DNA of 64,000 bases from positions 189,272 to 253,271 of the forward strand of contig NW_005178942.1 in the NCBI RefSeq assembly GCF_000350225.1. The letters are read 5' to 3'. Shown here in pieces: positions 32,610-44,639 of the stretch. The notes beneath the pieces are model-generated. The model was not told the origin of the DNA. It ran no database searches and saw nothing but the letters and a program-made list of their open reading frames with translations. Position 1 is the stretch's first letter; every line of letters begins with the position of its first letter. Origin of the DNA: Chondrus crispus (lineage: Eukaryota; Rhodophyta; Florideophyceae; Gigartinales; Gigartinaceae). A program made the translations under genes and the position numbers.

Positions 32610-34169
32610 ATGGCTCGGACCAGGCAGACGGCGAGGGCTTCCACTGGCGGGAAGGTCCCTCGTCGAGCGATCGCCAGCAAGGCGGCCCGTCGTTCGGCGG
32701 CAGTGTGGCGCGAGAACGGGTAGGACATCCGTGAAAGGGCGTCCCACCGCGTCAACCGCACGTTCATTGACTTCGAAGACGCAAGGCACGCTGAACACCT
32801 CCCAACCCTTTGGGAGCTCGCCGGATGCTCCGAAATATCCGCGCTTCGGTATCAGGTAGGAGATGGATACTTCCGCATTCGATACAAAGAGGTCGGAAAT
32901 TGGGCATCCGTCGTGGCGGCCGTCTCTGCCGTCGGGGCTCAACTTCTCTTCGGGCCCCGCGTGCTAGCATTCGTCGCGGCTTGTCTGTCCCGGAAAGCTT
33001 GGTTCACATCTGACCAGTGCTTCCGGCTCGGGCTCACCGAAAGCCACGGCGACGAGACAGAGTACAACTGCTGCGACGACCCTGGTTGGGTCTTCGAGCT
33101 GGTTTGGTGCTCCGACGGCAGCAACAGCGAAACCCAGGGCTGCTATTGCGCCGTAGGGGAGGGGAGCCAGGATAAGTACTTTATCCTGCTCTACACGATG
33201 TCGTTCGATCGTGGGCCCTCCGCGAACGAGGACGTCCGCTGGGGCTTCAACTCTGCCTTCGGACGAGACTCCTCGACAGGTATGGACGCAATCCTGGCTA
33301 TCGACAACTGATGTAGCCAGAATAGGGTCAAGAAGAAGCGCGTTAACTACGCCATGTCTCGCAACGTCTCTCCCATGGCTTCGAGGTATTTCACCAGGTC
33401 TCAGCCCGTACCGTTTCAAGACAACACCATCCTCTGTCTCCGCTCTGCCGTATGCAACGCCATCTCCCTGGTTGCTAGCCGGCGCGCTCCCAACTGCGTC
33501 TGGGCGGCGGAGTCAAAACGAGTCACCGAGTTCGGAAGCCGAAAAAACTATTCGCCGAGCGTTCATCACTTGACTCATGTCCAACGGACTGTTCAAGCTG
33601 ATTACCACGGCACCGTATCATTGCATCACGTGAATCTACCGCCTAGGTCAACCGCTCATGGCAGGTCCAGTGCCAGATCCCCGTTATGGCGGGGTTCGGA
33701 CGTCGGTTGGCTACTCTGCCTGTCGACAAGTGTGGAAGCCGGTGTCTACGTCCTCTGCCTTCATGACACCCATCGCTTCCAGCACGCTATTTGTCTGGAC
33801 GCACGGACGGAGCCGGCGCTGATATATGACTGTGTTGAGCGGTATGCCATGCAGCTCACGAGCAGTTCTCTCCGCTTGTGCTGCTCCGCTGGCGATCCAA
33901 CCAAGTTTCAGTACTTCGACGATATGCGCGTAGTGCACGGAATGGCAAAGCGGGATAGAAGCGACGGCAAGAGTCTCGGTCAGGAACAGAGGAAGAAGAG
34001 GGCTCATCGACGTAATCGTGGCTCAACCCTCTCACATGGTAATGGCCGTCGTGCAAAAGGATCCCTCAAGAAATCAACCAAAGATAGTTCATCCACAAGA
34101 AACGTAATTCATCTGAGTTATCTTCAATCTAGTGCATGTGTAAGTAACCAATGCAACACATCTACATAA
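32610..34169 (+). pseudogene. Histone H3-tail mimic ORF with cysteine-peptidase-like region
   Basis: The frame starts MARTRQTARASTGGK and continues VPRRAIASKAARRSA, matching the first 30 residues of histone H3 at about 21 positions without a gap, then departs completely (no histone fold). Differences fall on regulated lysines: K4R, K9A, K18R, K27R; K14, K23, S10, T11 and S28 are kept. The middle is unrecognised (NRTFIDFEDARHAEHL; CCDDPGWVFELVWCSD). The last part (NTILCLRSAVCNAISL; GVYVLCLHD...HAICLDAR...IYDC) has the C-H-D spacing of papain-fold peptidases, and the C-terminus is very basic. The frame is broken about twice. It abuts gypsy pol on the opposite strand; which element owns it is unclear, so it is treated as a fossil. 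Confidence 0.55.
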
Positions 34170-36300
34170 GATGTGCGAGTTTCTGACTAAAAGGGATTAA
34201 ACGCCTTGCATGTATATCCTGTCGACTGTAACGCAAACCCAGCGACACGAGTGTGTACCGCGGGTGCTTTGCCCGTACTACCCAGCAGGGGCCGTAGTAC
34301 TTCGATTCTCCTAAATGCCACTTCTGTAGCCCTCGCAAGGCTATTCCTCGGACAACCAGAATCTGGTTGCCTACGTCAAATTGGCGTTGTGAGATAACTG
34401 CCATCTTCTTGCCCTTTCTGTCCAACTTTTTAGCAGTCCTCGTCGCTCGGGGCGCGAGGATCGATAACAGTTCCAAATGGCGCCCCTCAACGCCCCCCCA
34501 CCGGATTTGGTTCGACTCGGTCTGGGGTTGCGAGAGCGGTTTCACTCCGTACATCAACTCGAACGGAGAGAACCCGTCGGACAGTCGGCGCCGACGGTAC
34601 CCGTAGAGAATCTGTTTCAACGCCGATTCCCATTTAGAGGTAGCCGCGCCCTGACCTAATAGCGTCTTTCGAATTGAACGCTTGATAATCCCAACCACAC
34701 GCTCGGCTTTTCCGTTGGACATGGGAGCATAGGCGAGGACCGGTTTCAATGAAATTCCGTGTTGTGCCATGAAGTTCTTCAACTCTGTCGCGCTGAAACA
34801 TGTTGCGTTATATGAGACTATAGTCCGAGGGGGACCAAACGAATGGATGATATCCTCCTTCACGAACTTGACAACTTCCGCAGACGTAGCGGTCTCGGTT
34901 ACCCAAGCCAGGGGCCAACCAGTCAGATGTTCGACCGCTATCAAGATGTCACTTTTTCCGTTCTTCGTGTCGGGAAGGGGTCCCGCAAAGTCTATCGAGA
35001 ATGTCTCAAAGAGCTGAGAGACTGGTATCACGGCCGTGCTCTTGTACGTCGGGATGGGCCCAGCCTTTTGGCAGCCTTCACATCCACAAACGTAGGCGTA
35101 GATATCACTATGAACGCCCAGCCACCAGTACCTGTCAAGGACGAACTGCTTCGTAGCTGTAACATCCCAGTGGCCAATGTCGTCATGCAGCGACCGCAAT
35201 ATCTGCAGTCGAGTCCCCCGAGAAGGAATTTATTCTGTTTCCATTCTTCGTCCTACGAGACAGCCTTCCGTTCCAGGCAAAGAATCGCCTGGAGTTCTTC
35301 TTGATTCTGCACCTCTGCGCAGCATCTTGGTCGACCATCCCTTCCCCTTGGAGATAACAGTACGTGTCCCGCACATGAGGTTCCATGTCTTCCAGTATAT
35401 CTCCTTTTGCAAAACCGGCAGCACATACCAGGTCCCCTCATCCTCCTCGCGCCTGCCATCGTCTTCTCGTAGACGGGAGAGAAAGTCAGGGGCACAATTC
35501 TTTGAGCAGGGGCGGTACAATATCTCGAATTCGTACTTCGCCAGGAAATCCAACCAACGGGCAAGTCTACTGTGTATGTCCTTCTTTTTGAACGCATACT
35601 GAAGCGCTTGGTGATCCGTAATCAACTTGAACTTTTGCGTTGAGAGCAAGTACACCCGAAATTTCTTTTGGGCGAAGAGCACCGCTAATGCTTCTCTCTC
35701 ACAGGTAGAGTACTTCTTCTCAATCTCCGTCATCGTCCTGCTGGCGTATTGTATCGGGCGAACCTTCTTGTCTTCCTCCTTCTGAGCCAGAACTGCTCCC
35801 ACTGCCACGTTGGATGCATCTGTCTCGACCACGAAGGGTTCGTCAAACTTCGGGAGCGCCAACAGCGGAGGAGACGTCACCCTCTTCTTCAAATCCTGGA
35901 AGGCGGTCCGCATCTCTTCCGTAAATTCAAATTAGACTTTGCTAGAAGTAGCAGCATGCAACGATGTAGAGACTTCTGCGAATTTAGGGATAAATCGGCG
36001 GTAATAACCCGTTAGCCCAAGGAAGCTCCGTAACTCCGTCTTGGTGCGCGGCTCGGGGGTATCCCAAATGATCGATGTCTTCTCTGGATCCACCTCAATC
36101 CCTTTCTTTCTGATGACGTGCCCCAATAGCCTGGTCTGTGATTGCGCGAAGGAACATTTCGCAAGCTTCAACTTCAATCCACTGCGAGGAATCAGCTCGA
36201 ACACTTCAATTAAGTGGCGGCGCTCCCGATTCGATGACACCGGCGAGCCAACGGAGATGGGAATGCCGGACCCTCCCGCACGAAGTGTCGTTCCCATTCC
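34162..36300 (-). mobile_element. Ty3/gypsy pol remains (RT, RNase H, integrase)
   Basis: On the minus strand, from right to left: the end of the reverse transcriptase with the connection domain (GLKLKLAKCSFAQSQTRLLG; RSFLGLTGYYRRFIPKFAEV), RNase H (KFDEPFVVETDASNVAVGAV; STCEREALAVLFA; YRPCSKNCAPDFLSRL), and integrase with its HHCC zinc region (HDDIGHWDVTATKQF...CGCEGCQ) and core (FSIDFAGPLPDTKNG; NGKAERVVGIIKRSI). RT before integrase is the Ty3/gypsy order. No chromodomain follows the integrase. Flanking LTRs are not identified with certainty. The element is broken in several places. Confidence 0.85.
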
Positions 36301-36498
36301 TGACTGACCTCGAGGAGAGACCCGGAGAACAATCTAGGCGGGTCGGCGCAAGGAAAGAAAGTAAATCGAGGGAAACGAAATGGAAAGAAGAATGGCTTTA
36401 TGGGGATGAATGGTCGAAGTGACTTGACTCCCGCGAACTTAACGGCTCGAGCCGTTGGACGCCGCTGTAGGGTCCGGTCCGTAAAGACCCAGAGGGCA

Positions 36499-36551
36499 AT
36501 AACTGGGATAGTGGGGTAACCCTATAGGGCTACCCCACCATCCCAGTTATT
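36499..36551. repeat. Hairpin between gypsy pol and the gag-like ORF
   Basis: AATAACTGGGA...TGGGGTA pairs with TACCCCA...TCCCAGTTATT around CCTATAGGG, with two short mismatched spots. A/T-rich TTATATAAGCCC follows at once, so a promoter-proximal or terminator role is possible. Confidence 0.7.
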
Positions 36552-36611
36552 ATATAAGCCCAACCCCTCGAGAGGAGGCATTGCTACCTCTTTGTCGCGC
36601 CTCCAGCTCAG

Positions 36612-37813
36612 CTAACCGCCCTCGAGGGCAGTGGGATGATCGGCCACCAGAGTCTCACGTCCCCGATTTTCGTAAGGGTCTCGCAAAGCCGGACGCGACG
36701 TGGCCGGAAGCGCCTCGCGGAGACCACGTAGCGCGTCCCTCTCGGACCGGTACCGGTCCCGATCGGCAGTCGTTTGCTCGAGGACCCCGGTCTGGGTAGC
36801 CATGGCCTCCCGCACCCTCGATAATTCGCTGCGTACGTGGCACAGTTCGGACATGTGCGATTCACGCTGAGCGGCGATGCCGCGAGCCTCCTCACCTGGC
36901 GCTAAATACCAACTGGCGAGAGTGCTAAGCAGTCTGTCTACTTGCCACGACCGGTCGCTCGCGTCCCTGAGAGCGCGAATTAATACCGGTATGTCGCGAA
37001 GATCGTCCCGCTCGAGCGTCGAGCGACGTACCGTGGTCCAGCTCGTAACGACACGGCTCGGTGCGGAATTGAGAGGAGGAACTGGAGGGACCTGCGAGCT
37101 CACCGCCGGGCGGGGATCGCACACGGGTCCCGATAACTCGGATCGCGGGTTCGTCCCCGCGAACGGATACGCCGAGGACTCACCATCCAAATCTCGGTAA
37201 CGCTTTTTCCTTGCCAATCGTGAGGCGGAGCCGACTCCGCCCCCGCCCCCAGAGGGCCTCGAGGAGAACGCCGGAGGCCCCGGCCGCGCCACAAAGGCGT
37301 CTGATCGATGGTCATATGAGAGGAAGGAAGACTGTATTCCGGTGGTAAAGTCAGTCCAGTGGTGGAGATGACGCTCTCCTTCGTCGCCGGCTCGATGCAT
37401 TCATTCGAGGGCGAATGCGTACGTCCAGGGCACATTTTGGGTACTTCTTTCAAGGGGATGGAGGGGTGCGCCCGGAAGATCCCACGGGACCCTTCCCAAA
37501 TGGGCCAACACTCCGACCGGTTGTACGGACACCCGCCCTTGTATGGATACTTCGTTCATGAAAGCATTTCCAAGGGCCCAGGTCCACTCCCTCTCGACGT
37601 TATGTATCAGATCGTCACGCACAGGATGCCTCGGGTCCGTGCAAGCCACCCCGAAGTGCTTCAGGACATACGGGAGTAGGGGATGGACTCCCAACGAAAG
37701 GAGGGCCTCCCTCACCACTTCGGGGAGCCGCGGAAAATCGCTCGGGGACAGGCCTCCGTCGAAGGAGGCCGACCGAAATACATGCCCGTCCGCCTCCCCG
37801 GAATGGCGATACG
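36612..37813 (-). mobile_element. Gag-like ORF, C-terminal part (left of the Tnp2 insertion)
   Basis: Recognisable stretches are LPEVVREALLSLGVHPLLPY, KHFGVACTDPRHPVRDDLIH and WALGNAFMNEVSIQGRV, then a Pro/Arg-rich linker and a coiled coil near 36.65-36.90 kb (SHMSELCHVRSELSRVREAM; TTADRDRYRSERDALRGLRE). The order resembles the ORF at 62,521-63,821. It lies directly upstream of gypsy pol on the same strand, so it is most likely the gag of that element. The Tnp2 transposon separates it from its N-terminal part at 47,896-49,000. Confidence 0.5.
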
Positions 37814-38327
37814 CCCTAAAAGAAAGTATTAATTTTATTTGATTGTCACCTGAGGCTACAGTGAGATCTACAATTCCGAAATTTTGACGAAATTACGCTT
37901 GATTTTGGGTGTGCTGCGTGTGAGTGTCTGGCACTCCATACAAGCCCAACTCAGGATCACAGCAAGCTCACTTTTGCCCCCCTGGACATGCCGGGTAACC
38001 CGTTTTATGTACCCTATTGGGACGTTTTCCGTATGTTTCGCGACGTATTCGTAACATCCATTAACACTCACATTGCTGTGTTTTATTGGGCGTAATGATA
38101 TCCAGTCACACTCACATTATTTATTTCAATGTCAGCAGTAGCGCTTTTTAATTCTACCTGTTACCGCTGTTGTTGCATTGCCATTCGTGCCACTAGCCTG
38201 TTTTTTCGAGTCCTGCTCATTTCATCTGCTCCATCGCGCCGCTCTTCGTCCCTTGCCAGCTCCAGAAATACGGACCGATTCCGTTTTGCATACCCCATGC
38301 GACGTAACTATGCACATGGTATTCTAA

Positions 38328-41300
38328 CTATCTCCCTTCACCGACAAGCCCTCCCAACTTTCGCTTCACTCCATCAATACTCTCTCCGGCGCCATCCAGC
38401 AGCCTATCGCTCCGTATATTGTTGTCGAGAATGTACCCTCGTTTCCGGCTTCTTTGCGTCGTCGACCGACTCCCAGTGCTGGCTTCCCCTTGCGCCCTTG
38501 ACGGTATCTCATGATTCACCACTGAAATAAGCCGGCTTATGATTGAGACATCTTCTAATGTTCTCCTAGAGAATACATCCCGTGTCAAACAGTTCTTGTA
38601 CACTTGCTTGTAATCACCCGCCTGCAGCCCACACGCCCAATCAATTACAGCCACCTCATACTGCTTCTGCCAATGACCCCATCGGTTTGTGTAGTCGCAG
38701 GCGACCGAGAAGCAGAGAAGCTTCATTACACGTCCATAATAAATCCGTGACTCAGAATCATCTGATTCCATTTCGCAAGCTACAAAACAGTTTGCACGAT
38801 CGCGACTCCTTGCCGAAAACCAGCTCTTCAGATCCAAATACGTCCCGACAGTTTGCGTTCCAGATCCACAAATGAACTCCATTCTGGAGTAGTACGTTCC
38901 AGCCTCAACGTCCTGGAGAACTTCATCGGCCTCATTGCCCGTCATACCCTCGTATTTTCTTAGAATGTAGCCCCTCATGATTGAATACAATCTGTCGTCA
39001 TCCTCATTCCCGCCAACAAAATACCGACGATACCCCTTGCCCTTCATAATCGTGCCACCCTTTTCCTCAACATCCAAAAACCTGGCGCTTGTGTCAGCGA
39101 ATGGGGTCTTAAAACAAATCTTGAACGATTCAGAGAACAGCGCGCTTTTGTGAAGCGAAACACTTGCCAGCTTCCTAGCATTAAGGCGCCCCACTATATC
39201 ACCAATGTACCTTTCCATCACATACTGGGAGTAATAAACAGGAGCGCCGCACTCAATCACACATTCTTTGAGATGAAGAGGGAGGTGAAAAACAAGCTTA
39301 CATAGGTTGACACGCTCCAAATTGAATCGGTAGTAGTCCCGCTCATAGTGCTTATAGAATTGTAAGGCCAAAACATCCAACCTGTCCAGATCTGCAGCGG
39401 TTCGAACGGGGCGCCAACACAACTCAACAATTTCTACGAACTTAGCCCAGCCACCCAGGTACGGCTCTGGTAGAATCCCATCTAGAACAACCAGGCTGTA
39501 GGACACCGTAAACGATTTGAGCTCGGCCGATTTCCAATCCTTATGAAGACTGAGCGGTCTAGGCCGACTATCAATTTCACTCGCCACCCCATCTCCAAAT
39601 GCGCGAAGCTCCAGATCGATTCGTCGAATGGATTGCTTGCTCAAGCGATATGGCTCTGAGCCCCCACCGCACCAAAGCTTCAAGAGGTCCTTCGAAATAT
39701 TGTAGAACAAATGCATTATGTCGATTGGGAATGACTTGTAAGGCAGTATGTTTGGCAGCTCGAACAGCAGGGCCCTTTCAGTTATACCGCTTTTCAACTG
39801 GATGCTCGCCCTTTGCTGTCCTGAGCTGCCTTCTATTTCATTCACTGTCTGAAGTGTTTGGTCCACGGTTCGCAGAGGAAGATGGGAAGGACTGAATCGT
39901 TCCTCCATCCCCCCACCTTCACGAGCGCAGCGCGATGGGTAGTAGTTATGTCGATGCAGCACAGACCACATACCCTCGATCAGGCAAAACCGGCAAGGGT
40001 GTTTTCCATTGTGTCCCTTCACTCCAGAACACTTCTTCACTGCAGGCAAATCGCCCGTAAACCAAAGCAAATGTACACGAACTCTACGAGTTATCCCATT
40101 ATAAAACTCTAAAGGCACCCCCTCATTCCTGTTGAGATCCTCAAGCTCCCGTATGAGGGGTTTGAGAAAAGATTGAAGGTTCGTCGGTCCATGCGGGCCC
40201 GGAACAAACGCAAGTGGCAAGACGTTCTTCACAGCGAAACGCAGGTTGGGTGGGAGATTACAAATGATCCCAATAATTGGCCACACCTCATACGCCTTCC
40301 GTTTAAATGCCTGAAAGCCGTCCGTTGATACAGCAATGAATATGTCGTTCTTGACGTTCTCCTCGCCCCCATGGATTCGGCAGAGTCTGCGGTATGCCTC
40401 GGTGTCATAGAAATCTCGGATCTACCCTTGCCGTCTAGGGTGAACAGCTTCGCGATACTTATAAAGCTGCTTGCAGTGCTCAGCCTGGGATGCCATAGCT
40501 TCAAGTCGAGGAAGCAGTGGAATGTAGGACAACTTCTGTGAACCAGCACTACCCATTTCTGGCCTAGGTTTCCCACATTCTGAGCAGCTTGTATCTTCTT
40601 CATCCACAAAGCACATATGTCCAGGGCATACTGCGTACTATTTTATGCACCCATCCAGATAAGATTCATGGCACACATTCGCGGTGACTGTTTTCCATGC
40701 CCTGTAAGGTGATTGAATAAGACGAAGGATGTCATCCATGACGCTGAACGTAAGCCCATGTTTGAAGAAGAGTTCAATCCACCCCTTTTGATCGGCAGCC
40801 CAGAGAAAAAATGCACTGTGTTCCTCCACCATCACACCACCCAATTCCCCGCGATCTTGCTCCGTACCATCAACCATTTCTGTCCCCGCTTCGCTTTCCG
40901 GGACAGTGTTTGCCTCCGAACTACTGACCCCTTCGCTTGTATCAAAGTGAAATGTTATCGCGTTCCCTTCCTCATCAACTGACAGCGCATCAACCACATC
41001 TTCATGTACTGCGCTTGTAGCGGCGTGAAACCCGACTTGTGGAGGAAGCCCGAGAGTCCAACTGCTTGGGTGATGTCCATTGGAACCTCCCACCGAGTTT
41101 GGGTTTTGACTACCCATAGATAGCTCAGCTGCACCTGCAGTGAAAACTTCGCTAGGTCGCTCTTCTACTCGCTCCGAGCTCCCAACATATGGGGAATCAT
41201 GCAATGGAGTATGATTCGCGACAAGTAAATCCGAGTCGTCATCAGCGCTGGGCTGTAATGGGGTTAATTCTGGTTCAGCCTGCGGATGCTGGTTTTGAGC

Positions 41301-41699
41301 TTGTAAGGGTACTGCTGACATTGAATTTTGGTGCGGAACAGTCACATCTAAATCACTTGGGTTCACATCAAGTCGAATTGCGTCTGCACCTGCCTCACTT
41401 GGAGTCGATCCCAACACGGCACGCTTTGTCGAATGTGAACTACTTGAGTGACTTGCTGGTGTGATAGGCGCGGCTGGCGTTGCATCGCTCAACGCTTTCT
41501 GGATATTTTCCGTGTATTCCTGAAGAACACTCCCGGCGTTCTGTAGTCTAGGTCCTCGAGGGAGATTCCCTTGATCACCCAGCTCGACAAGTTTTTTGTT
41601 CGCCGCACGTCGGTGGTTTAGCATCGTCTTCTCGCTAACCTCCTTGCCTCGCGGATAGCATCTACACTCGTATGCGGGTAGACAGATGAATTTATTCAT
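38328..41699 (-). pseudogene. Tnp2-family transposase, in pieces
   Basis: N-terminal piece (41,699-40,638): a short zinc-like start (FICLPAYECRCYPRGKEVSE), a long Ser/Pro/Glu-rich region, and AFFLWAADQKGWIELFFKHG. A short piece around 40,616-40,422 reads CSECGKPRPEMGS and LSYIPLLPRLEAMASQAEHC, typical of the Tnp2/Plavaka group. The main piece (40,286-38,328, 652 codons) contains WPIIGIICNLPPNLRFAVKN, GVKGHNGKHPCRFCLIEG and FPIDIMHLFYNISKDLLKLW, the conserved Tnp2 core. At least one frame change near 40.3-40.4 kb and one stop near 40.63 kb separate the pieces, so the copy is probably inactive. In family members this protein binds the ends and catalyses cut-and-paste transposition. Confidence 0.82.
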
Positions 41700-42301
41700 C
41701 TCATCAGCCCAACCACTGTCACTGAACTAATTCAGAACTTCCTCATATCCCGAGCGCAAAGAACAAAACTTTTCTCGCACACTGCAGAACAGAGGACGCC
41801 TTTCAGGCCTCTTCAAACATGTTGCATGCATTTGTGTGCGGCATTTCTGTGCAAATTGGCGATACCATGTGATTTTGGCGAGAAAGCTGATACTCAGTAT
41901 CGCAAGGACAATATATTGTCTTCATAGATAGTCTCGCGACCTCCAGATCATCTGTTGTGGAAAAATTAGTGGGGCCCCTCATTTTCAGTTCAAGAAATTA
42001 TTACGCGCGGTCTCCTGGTCTCATTACGATGGAAAACCGGGGGACCTCACGTCATGTGGCTCTTCTCTTCTCTAGAAAAGCCCAATGGCCAGAAATGCGA
42101 GGTTTTGTCACTGCTAATAGATCACGGTGATTCTGCCTTACAAACCCGCAATTGCTGCTTCCGAGTCTTTCGATTCGTGCGACTTCCGGATCCGCCATTC
42201 ATGAAGTTTGAGAGCATCACCGACAGTCTCAGGGATTCGGTTCCCCTCACAAGCTCGAAACAATCACGGAGATCTAATCAGACATATGCATTTAAGCGGC
42301 A

Positions 42302-43318
42302 TTGCGCTCCCCTGCCATTGCTATGTCGGTTGTATCACCACAAGGTCTTGTCGAGGTCCTGCCGCACAGCACCAGCATATTGAAGCCAAAGGGCCTTGCT
42401 GTTTCAAGTATCAACATGCCAACCGTGCTTAGCCCTCTGGAGAGAGCTTTAGAACGTGTGAAGAAGAATATTTTAGCTGCTGTTCTGAAAGTGGTGGAGA
42501 GGTTGCGACGAACAATTGAAGACTTAGAACCCCGAACCGCACTCCCGCCCCTGCCAAGCCCAGCAAGAGACTCCGATTTCAAGCGAGATCCGAATGTTGC
42601 CAATTGTCTGCGGAAAGCAATTGAAGAGGCCAATACCTATGTACCGGATGGAAACCAGAAGTATATTCAGTTTCCGCTTCACGTGAGTTCTAAGAAGTTG
42701 AACAGCGACGCCAAAGATGCTCTCGATATTTTGATGCGCGAGAAGATCGGGGAAAACTACGGAGACTATGTTTGGGGTGCTGCCTGTAGAGATCCAGTAC
42801 TGTCGTCAAAGTGCGAGGCAGTTGTTCGCAAGGCCGCACGAATGGATGAATTTATGGTCTTCCGCCAGACAGCAAACTTATGGGGCATTCGCAACCTTGC
42901 AGAACAAAGAATGAAGTCCAAAAAGGCCTCTAGGCGGGCAAATGATGGTGGTGGAGGCAGACCCGAAGGGCGGACGAACACGCCTTGTACCAGCGCTGAT
43001 GTGTCGGGGCCTGCCAATTCCGAACAGGATCCCGACATTATAGAGCCTAATATCCCCTCCACCGGTACTGAAAATACGGCAACGCAAAACCTGGGCCGGT
43101 CAGAGCTTATTCAGGACAGAGACATCTTGCAAGCTGGGGTCGGAGCCGGATTGAAGCGTCGCCGTATAGAAGTGGAAAAGAGGGTACAGCGACGGGATGG
43201 TAATGCGACAGCCAGTGTTGTTACCGCCCCACGCACTCTTGGGCGCAGTCGTGGCAGAGTTCGTGGTCGTGGAAGAGGCCATGGGCGCCGGAAAGCCCGC
43301 AGCAATAATGTAGCATGA
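42302..43318 (+). CDS. Second ORF of the Tnp2 element, 338 aa
   Basis: Intact frame divergent to the transposase. The middle (KYIQFPLHVSSKKLNSDAKD...ILMREKIGENYGDYVWGAAC) is helical and basic; the C-terminus ends in an Arg/Gly tract (GRSRGRVRGRGRGHGRRKAR) suited to nucleic-acid binding. A real initiation site may be the Met at 42,323 (MSVVSPQGL). CMC elements often encode a second DNA-binding protein (TnpA-like) from the opposite strand; that role here is inferred from position. I do not recognise a named domain. Confidence 0.5.
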   Translation: MRSPAIAMSVVSPQGLVEVLPHSTSILKPKGLAVSSINMPTVLSPLERALERVKKNILAAVLKVVERLRRTIEDLEPRTALPPLPSPARDSDFKRDPNVANCLRKAIEEANTYVPDGNQKYIQFPLHVSSKKLNSDAKDALDILMREKIGENYGDYVWGAACRDPVLSSKCEAVVRKAARMDEFMVFRQTANLWGIRNLAEQRMKSKKASRRANDGGGGRPEGRTNTPCTSADVSGPANSEQDPDIIEPNIPSTGTENTATQNLGRSELIQDRDILQAGVGAGLKRRRIEVEKRVQRRDGNATASVVTAPRTLGRSRGRVRGRGRGHGRRKARSNNVA

Positions 43319-44590
43319 GTTCTGAAATTAGAGATTCATGTTCATTTTTCTGCCGCCAATATCCAAAGAGCCAGAGCTGAAGGGTAATGACAGCATATAT
43401 GCAAATGAGATGCCGGGTGTCCGTGTCTAAGTAGAATAGCGTTGAATGGCTCCGTACCGTATCGATGTTTTTGACGCGCCTCACCCTACCAAGTACGATT
43501 CGTGTAAAAAAGAAGCAATGAAATGTTGAAACGATTCGTGAAGTCAGGCAGCAATAAGTTCGGAGCTAACAGTATGCATAACGCACATGATAGTTGATAC
43601 GAGTAATGGCATCCAGATCACTTGTGTGATGTAGATAGAATTCGTGAAAACATATGCCAGTTGAACATACCGTGTATATCTCAAGCCCACGTCGTTGCCG
43701 TATCCACAAGCAAAATTGGTTAGTGGGAATTGCGCAATAGCCATAGCGCACATCGCAATGTAAGTGAGACGGATATGCATACTGATTCTTGAAACGCATA
43801 CCGTTCTCGGTCTCTTCTAAAGAACTAGTCCAGGAGATTAAATTCACGTCAAGTAGACCGAAACGCTGAAGAACACTGCCAATATATGGCTAGAAGGACT
43901 ATCAAATGAATTGCGAGCTGGTGACGTACCAATATTTAGACTGGATGTACACAATGATTGTGAGCCGCACGGATCCAAGTGCTGATCAGAATAGCTCAGC
44001 ACTCAGACAATTTTACTGCACTCGTATTTGGGAATTGTGCAACATGATCGCCCAGCTGCGGCTGTGACACCGACGGTTTCTTTACCGAGCCTCGCATATC
44101 ATGTGCACGATGATAATGGCTGTGAGCGAATGTGATGCCAAAAGCGTGTTGCGGTTCGGGAATGATTCCTATCATATTCATGGCCTCCCGCGGAGTCATG
44201 AAAGCGCTCCGCAATTGGACAATGTGCAATATTTAAAAAGCTCAAAATAATTGGTTGTTTTTAAAAATGGCAACAGCCATCAATGGAATCCTGGGGAATC
44301 CCTAAAGCCCCCCGTCGCCTACTAACTCGTTGCTCTCTCCTCCTACCCCTGCGATGTTCTCCGCCGATTAGGACTTCCGTTTTTGTTGGCCGTCCAATCC
44401 ACCAAGTCACTCCCGCCCTCTTGTTCTATCACCGTTTGAGTTCATGTCTCAATTCCTCCACTTGCCTTCCGCCCCGGCCCGCTGCCTGCGCTCCGAACCT
44501 CGGCCTCCTCAACGCTCTCAGCAGACGTTTCCACAATCCGCTCTACTTCACTATCATCCCTGGCCCCCCATACCCACCCCTCCGCTCTCA
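43319..44590. other. No gene seen inside the Tnp2 element
   Basis: A/T-richer sequence without a convincing ORF. Short open frames on both strands show no recognisable motif. About 44,283-44,600 is C/T-rich and looks like a captured leader or untranslated region. Confidence 0.4.
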
Positions 44591-44639
44591 CCTCGCTTCG
44601 ACAGAGAGACAGTCGCATGCCCCCGACCCCTCGCTACCC

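Noticed and set aside
37855-37862. CACTGTAG as an outward-facing CACTA terminus
   Set aside because: The inverted match continues outward to CCCTARAAGAAA and ends exactly at an ACG duplicate, so CACTGTAG is subterminal.
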